Assembly: GCF_002778015.1 (NCBI RefSeq)
Contig: NZ_NJPP01000008.1
Location: 290 to 53,867, forward strand
Direction: 5' to 3'
Length of the DNA stretch: 53,578 nt
Source of the DNA: Bartonella tribocorum
GTDB taxonomy: Bacteria; Pseudomonadota; Alphaproteobacteria; Rhizobiales; Rhizobiaceae
In this document: positions 50,025-53,578 of the stretch, piece by piece
Layout: every line of letters begins with the position of its first letter
Position numbering within the stretch: position 1 is the stretch's first letter
Position numbers and translations under genes: made by a program
The notes under the pieces: generated by a model
The model's database searches: none
Told to the model about the DNA's origin: nothing
What the model saw: only the letters and a program-made list of their open reading frames with translations

Positions 50025-51158
50025 TTAAAGTGCTGGCTTAACTTCTTCTAAATAAACACGTTTTCCATTCTGTATTTTAATGATACCAATGGGAATCTTA
50101 GGGTTATGATTTTCATCAATTGACATATCGCCAAAAGGCGTTGGAAAATCTTTTAATTTGCTCAGTGCAATCGTAATTTTTTCACGATCAGCGCTACCAG
50201 CATTTTCAATAGCCTTCATGAACATCATATAACTTGTGTATCCCAAAACTGCATTGATATTTGGCTTTTTGTCAGGATAGGTTTTTTTCCATTCTTTTGT
50301 GAATTCTTGTGCAGCTTCTGACATATTGGGCATGTCTTCACTATAGGGAAGTGTCGTATGTAAAAAACCTTCTGCAGCATTTCCTGCAATTGTAATGGTT
50401 TCTGGATTATCCATAGCATCCCCCCCTATAATTTGAAACTTTGCTCCTAATTCACGTGCTTGTTTCATAATGATGGCACCTTCAGAAAAATAAGATGGGA
50501 TAAATAAGATATCAGGTTTTTGCGCGATAATTTGCGTGAGAACAGCAGAAAAGTCCTGATCTCCGGAATTATAGTTTAAATTTGAGATAACTTTACCCCC
50601 TAATTTCTTGAAAGCACGCGTAAAGTAACTTGCAAGACCAATAGCATAATCGCTTGAAATATCTTTGAGAACAGCAGCTTTTTTTGCATGTAAAGTTTGG
50701 CTTACATAAGTTGCGACACCTACCCCTTGATAGGAATCAATAAAGCAAGCGCGAAAATAATATTTTTTACCCTGTGTAACAAGGGGATTCGTTGAAGAAG
50801 TTGCAATGGTTGGAGTTTTTGCTTTTTCAGATATTTCACCACCCGCTAGTGAGAGCGAAGAACCATAGCTACCAATGATTCCATTTACCTTTTCACTTGC
50901 TGTTAAACGCATCACAGCATTAGCCGCTTCTACTTTATCAGATTTATTATCAATAATAACAAGTTCCACTTTACGTCTCAAAATTTCTGGAACTTGTTTA
51001 TGGGCTAATTCGATACCTCGAATTTCAAGTTGACCTCCAAAGGCATTTTGGCCACTTAATGGGAGATAAACACCAATTTTGATGGGCTCACTCGCATAAA
51101 CACTTGCTGTAAGTGCCATGAAAGCTGTGATTGTCGTAAGGACTTTCTTCAGTCGCAT
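50025..51158 (-). CDS. livJ: Branched-chain amino acid ABC transporter periplasmic binding protein
   Basis: This 377-residue Leu/Ile/Val-binding (peripheral-ligand family 6) protein has an N-terminal signal peptide (RLKKVLTTITAFMALTASVYA, cleavage near residue 23). The mature part starts EPIKIGVYLPLSGQNAFGGQ. GIIGSYGSSLSLAGGEISEK and RACFIDSYQGVGVATYV are typical ligand-domain segments. The frame reaches 51326, but ATG 51158 has AAGGAAA upstream and directly precedes the signal peptide. It is the first gene of the liv locus. Confidence 0.93.
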   Translation of the reverse strand: MRLKKVLTTITAFMALTASVYASEPIKIGVYLPLSGQNAFGGQLEIRGIELAHKQVPEILRRKVELVIIDNKSDKVEAANAVMRLTASEKVNGIIGSYGSSLSLAGGEISEKAKTPTIATSSTNPLVTQGKKYYFRACFIDSYQGVGVATYVSQTLHAKKAAVLKDISSDYAIGLASYFTRAFKKLGGKVISNLNYNSGDQDFSAVLTQIIAQKPDILFIPSYFSEGAIIMKQARELGAKFQIIGGDAMDNPETITIAGNAAEGFLHTTLPYSEDMPNMSEAAQEFTKEWKKTYPDKKPNINAVLGYTSYMMFMKAIENAGSADREKITIALSKLKDFPTPFGDMSIDENHNPKIPIGIIKIQNGKRVYLEEVKPAL

Positions 51159-51433
51159 TGCGCATTTTCCTTGAATTGTATTGTCATTTTTGCACCTTAT
51201 ATTGAACTTCTTCATCATGCAAGTTACACATTTATATAAAAAACTTTTTATATCACCTTTTTTAGGGCATCTTTGGTAAGGTATGTAAAACATACAATTT
51301 GATATTAACATTAAGAGATACGACAATATGGGGAAATCTTATCTTGGGGCTTGCGTGTTGATATAAGAGCAATGTTTACTTAGACCTATAGAATCAATAT
51401 CGTGCAATTTATAAGCTATGGGATCACGTTATT

Positions 51434-52009
51434 ATGACGAGTAAGGATGCATTAAAAGATTGTTCCCTATCTGAGGATAGTATAGGTGTTTGCGGGGAGA
51501 TTATCGAAATCAGTGGTGTCATTAAGTGGTTTGATAGTAGTAAGGGCTACGGGTTTATTGTACCTGATTTGCCTCATTTCCCCGATATATTATTGCATGT
51601 TACAGTCATGCGAAGGGATGGTTTCCAAACAGCTTTGGAGGGCGCTAAAGTTATTTGTGCTGTGGAAAAAACGGAACGAGGATTAAAGTGCGTTCAGGTG
51701 AAATCCATCGATTGTTCTTCAGCGGTTCATCCATCAGAAGTGCCAGCCCGTACTCATGTTGTTGTTACTCCAGAAAGTGGTCTAGAACGTGCAATTGTTA
51801 AATGGTTCAATCGTGACAAAGGTTTCGGTTTTCTTAGCCGTGGGCAGGGGACAGAAGATATTTTTATTCATATGGAAACGTTGCGCCGTTTTGGTTTAGC
51901 AGAGCTTCGTTCGGGACAAGTTGTTCTTGTCCGTTTTGGTAAAGGCGAAAAAGGTTTGATGACAGCAGAAATTTATCCAGATATAGGGTTTCCTTTTGCG
52001 ACACATTAA
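51434..52009 (+). CDS. Tandem cold-shock-domain protein
   Basis: This 191-residue protein has two cold-shock domains. The first is about 30-95 (GVIKWFDSSKGYGFIVPD) and the second about 115-185 (AIVKWFNRDKGFGFLSRGQG, then EDIFIHMETLRRFG). The second keeps the RNP1 (KGFGF) and RNP2 (DIFIH) sequences; the first has KGYGF but a weaker RNP2 (DILLHVTV). Such pairs are known in alphaproteobacteria and bind single-stranded nucleic acid as RNA chaperones. The gene stands alone. Confidence 0.92.
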   Translation: MTSKDALKDCSLSEDSIGVCGEIIEISGVIKWFDSSKGYGFIVPDLPHFPDILLHVTVMRRDGFQTALEGAKVICAVEKTERGLKCVQVKSIDCSSAVHPSEVPARTHVVVTPESGLERAIVKWFNRDKGFGFLSRGQGTEDIFIHMETLRRFGLAELRSGQVVLVRFGKGEKGLMTAEIYPDIGFPFATH

Positions 52010-52231
52010 ATCACTGCTCATTGAATTTTACGCGTGAAATCAGTGTTTTTAAAGGGTGTTATTATATAAATGGTTATAGGGCGTCTTTGTTATGGCTCTC
52101 GTAAATCTAGAAACTAAATGAGAAAAATTGCGTATTCCATTGAAAAAAAGAAATAATTTTCTTGTTTTTTTATTTTTAAACTCTGATATTTTTATTAAAA
52201 AAATAAAACGCTTATGTGGTAGAGACTTAAG

Positions 52232-52750
52232 ATGTTAAAGCCTTTAAAAAAAGGGGGTATTTTTTCATTAGCGATGCTTTTTATGTTAAAAGTGTCTGTT
52301 GTTGGAGCAAAGAAGCCCATAGAGATCCCTGTTCATCCCATTCCTTTAGAAATACAGACAAAGGGGGGGACGGTTTCTTATAAGGTAGAGATTGCTTTTA
52401 CACCCTCTCAAGCCGCGGCTGGTTTAATGTATCGGACAGATTTTCCACGCGATCGTGCAATGCTTTTTAAGCAGCCCCAAAGCAATCAATCGGAAAATGA
52501 ACAAAAATTTTTTATGTGGATGGCCAATACACCTTTGCCTTTAGATATGATTTTTTTAAACTCTGAAGGGATTATTGTATCGATTGTTGAGAATACTTCT
52601 CCCTTTTCAACAAAGACCATTTCATCAGGCGTTCCTGCAGCTTTTGCACTTGAGATTAACGCTGGTGAAGTTTATGAGAAACAGATACAAAAAGGGCAAC
52701 GTGTTATTCATCCTGTAATTTGTGGAAAGTGCACTAAAAATGACAGCTGA
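52232..52750 (+). CDS. DUF192 family exported protein
   Basis: This 172-residue protein starts with a basic signal peptide (LKPLKKGGIFSLAMLFMLKV, likely cleavage after VGA near residue 25). The DUF192 domain follows: AFTPSQAAAGLMYRTDFP, MLFKQP, FFMWMANTPLPLDMIFLNSE and SSGVPAAFALEINAGEV. The function is unknown. Its stop overlaps the next gene's start by 11 bases, suggesting a two-gene operon with the hydrolase. Confidence 0.88.
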   Translation: MLKPLKKGGIFSLAMLFMLKVSVVGAKKPIEIPVHPIPLEIQTKGGTVSYKVEIAFTPSQAAAGLMYRTDFPRDRAMLFKQPQSNQSENEQKFFMWMANTPLPLDMIFLNSEGIIVSIVENTSPFSTKTISSGVPAAFALEINAGEVYEKQIQKGQRVIHPVICGKCTKNDS

Positions 52751-53513
52751 AGACGTTCGTTTTTTTGAATATGATGGTTTGCGATTTGCTTATCGAGAAG
52801 AAGGAGAAGGCACGCCTATTTTGTTGATTCATGGTTTTGCCTCTTCTGCACGCGTAAATTGGTATGCAACGGGTTGGTTTCGCGTTCTCATTGAAGCAGG
52901 ATATCGTGTTATTGCTCTTGATAATCGGGGGCATGGAGATTCAGTTAAAAGTTATGATCCTAGCTTTTATACACCTCAAGCTATGGCGGGCGATGCAGTA
53001 AGACTATTACAACATTTAGAGTTATCTAAAGCCCATGTTATGGGATATTCTATGGGAGCTCGTATTAGTGCTTTTATGGCTCTTTTACATCCGACATATG
53101 TGAACAGCGTTATTTTTGGTGGTTTAGGTATTGGTATGGTAACGGGAGCAGGAAATTGGGAGCCTGTTGCTGAGGCTCTTTTAGCGGAAGATCCCTCTAC
53201 CATTACCAATATGCGTGGTTTAATGTTCCGTAAATTTGCTGATCAAACGAAAAGTGATAGACGTGCTCTGGCTGCTTGTATTATCACCTCAAAACAGGAA
53301 TTAACGGCGTCTGAAATTTCTAAAATTGAACAACCTGCACTTGTTGCCGTTGGTTCATTAGATGAGATTGGTGGTGCTGCAGAGCCATTAGCGGCTTTGT
53401 TGCCTTGTGGTAAAGCTTTATCAATTCCTGGTCGAGATCATATGCTTGCTGTAGGCGATAAAGTTTATAAAAAAGGTGTTATCGATTTTCTTTCCCATTA
53501 TCCTATAAAATAA
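52740..53513 (+). CDS. Alpha/beta hydrolase
   Basis: This 257-residue cytoplasmic alpha/beta-fold hydrolase has the oxyanion HGFASSARVNW (31-41), the nucleophile Ser104 in MGYSMGARIS, an acid in VGSLDEIGG and a histidine in PGRDHML near the C-terminus. The substrate is unknown. ATG 52740 follows GGAAAG and overlaps the DUF192 gene; the upstream in-frame ATG (52722) would lie inside it. Confidence 0.9.
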   Translation: MTAEDVRFFEYDGLRFAYREEGEGTPILLIHGFASSARVNWYATGWFRVLIEAGYRVIALDNRGHGDSVKSYDPSFYTPQAMAGDAVRLLQHLELSKAHVMGYSMGARISAFMALLHPTYVNSVIFGGLGIGMVTGAGNWEPVAEALLAEDPSTITNMRGLMFRKFADQTKSDRRALAACIITSKQELTASEISKIEQPALVAVGSLDEIGGAAEPLAALLPCGKALSIPGRDHMLAVGDKVYKKGVIDFLSHYPIK

Positions 53514-53578
53514 AAATTTTTTATAGGTTTTATCCTTCACAAAAAGCTCCAAAAATTTTTGCGTATAAATTGAAAAAC

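Noticed and set aside
51159-51326. 56-residue N-terminal extension of the liv binding protein
   Set aside because: It would bury the signal peptide. ATG 51158 has a good ribosome-binding site and starts the signal peptide.

Overview
The window is a stretch of low-GC alphaproteobacterial chromosome that fits the genus Bartonella (Rhizobiales). The evidence is a Bartonella-type gltA, a Rhizobiales set of housekeeping proteins (two glutamyl-tRNA synthetases, gatCA, a PyrB/PyrX-like pair, class II DAHP synthase), AT-rich spacers, and small decayed prophage fragments between intact core genes. I could not determine the species from the sequence alone.

Layout. Bases 1-3400 are an accessory island. 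It holds a split ParB-like fragment, a split ribbon-helix-helix antitoxin, an orphan HigA-type antitoxin whose start codon appears to be ATA, an intact gene for a YopJ-family effector (933-1856, minus strand), and a long phage-derived pseudogene with many stops. The YopJ homologue is the highlight: it keeps the His-Glu-Cys triad at the same spacing as Yersinia YopJ and the YopJ-like C-terminal end, but sits among phage debris with no secretion system in view. Bases 3.4-18.2 kb are core metabolism and translation: gltA, gltX1, comEC, rpiA, a DUF2059 protein, gor, class II DAHP synthase, nadE, gltX2 and a DEAD-box helicase. NAD kinase follows. Between tRNA-Arg(CCG) and tRNA-Thr(TGT), at 19.4-20.7 kb, lies a second phage remnant (a broken ERF-type recombination gene and a small helix-turn-helix gene).

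Bases 20.9-30.6 kb hold accC-accB, a DsbA-like oxidoreductase, glpD, dusA, cobT, an Lrp regulator, an iron-sulfur-type uracil-DNA glycosylase and a membrane-anchored nuclease. Then come rpmG, an MFS transporter, rnr-topA, and the block dprA-plsY-pyrC-pyrB. The pyrC product lacks the HxH metal motif and is probably a structural partner of PyrB. An AidB-like acyl-CoA dehydrogenase and ruvX converge at 43.8 kb; gatC-gatA follow and end at a strong bidirectional terminator. From the other side comes a complete branched-chain amino acid ABC transporter (substrate-binding gene, livH, livM, livG, livF), with a hairpin between the binding-protein gene and the permease genes. The window ends with a tandem cold-shock-domain protein, a DUF192 exported protein and an alpha/beta hydrolase.

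How the genes connect. The two GluRS enzymes and GatCA form the indirect glutamine/asparagine aminoacyl-tRNA route. ComEC and DprA are DNA uptake and processing proteins that in Bartonella could serve natural transformation and gene-transfer-agent uptake. PyrB and PyrC start pyrimidine synthesis. AccB and AccC supply malonyl-CoA and PlsY acylates glycerol-3-phosphate, which GlpD can instead oxidise. No CRISPR array, rRNA operon, complete insertion sequence, integrase or secretion-system gene was seen.
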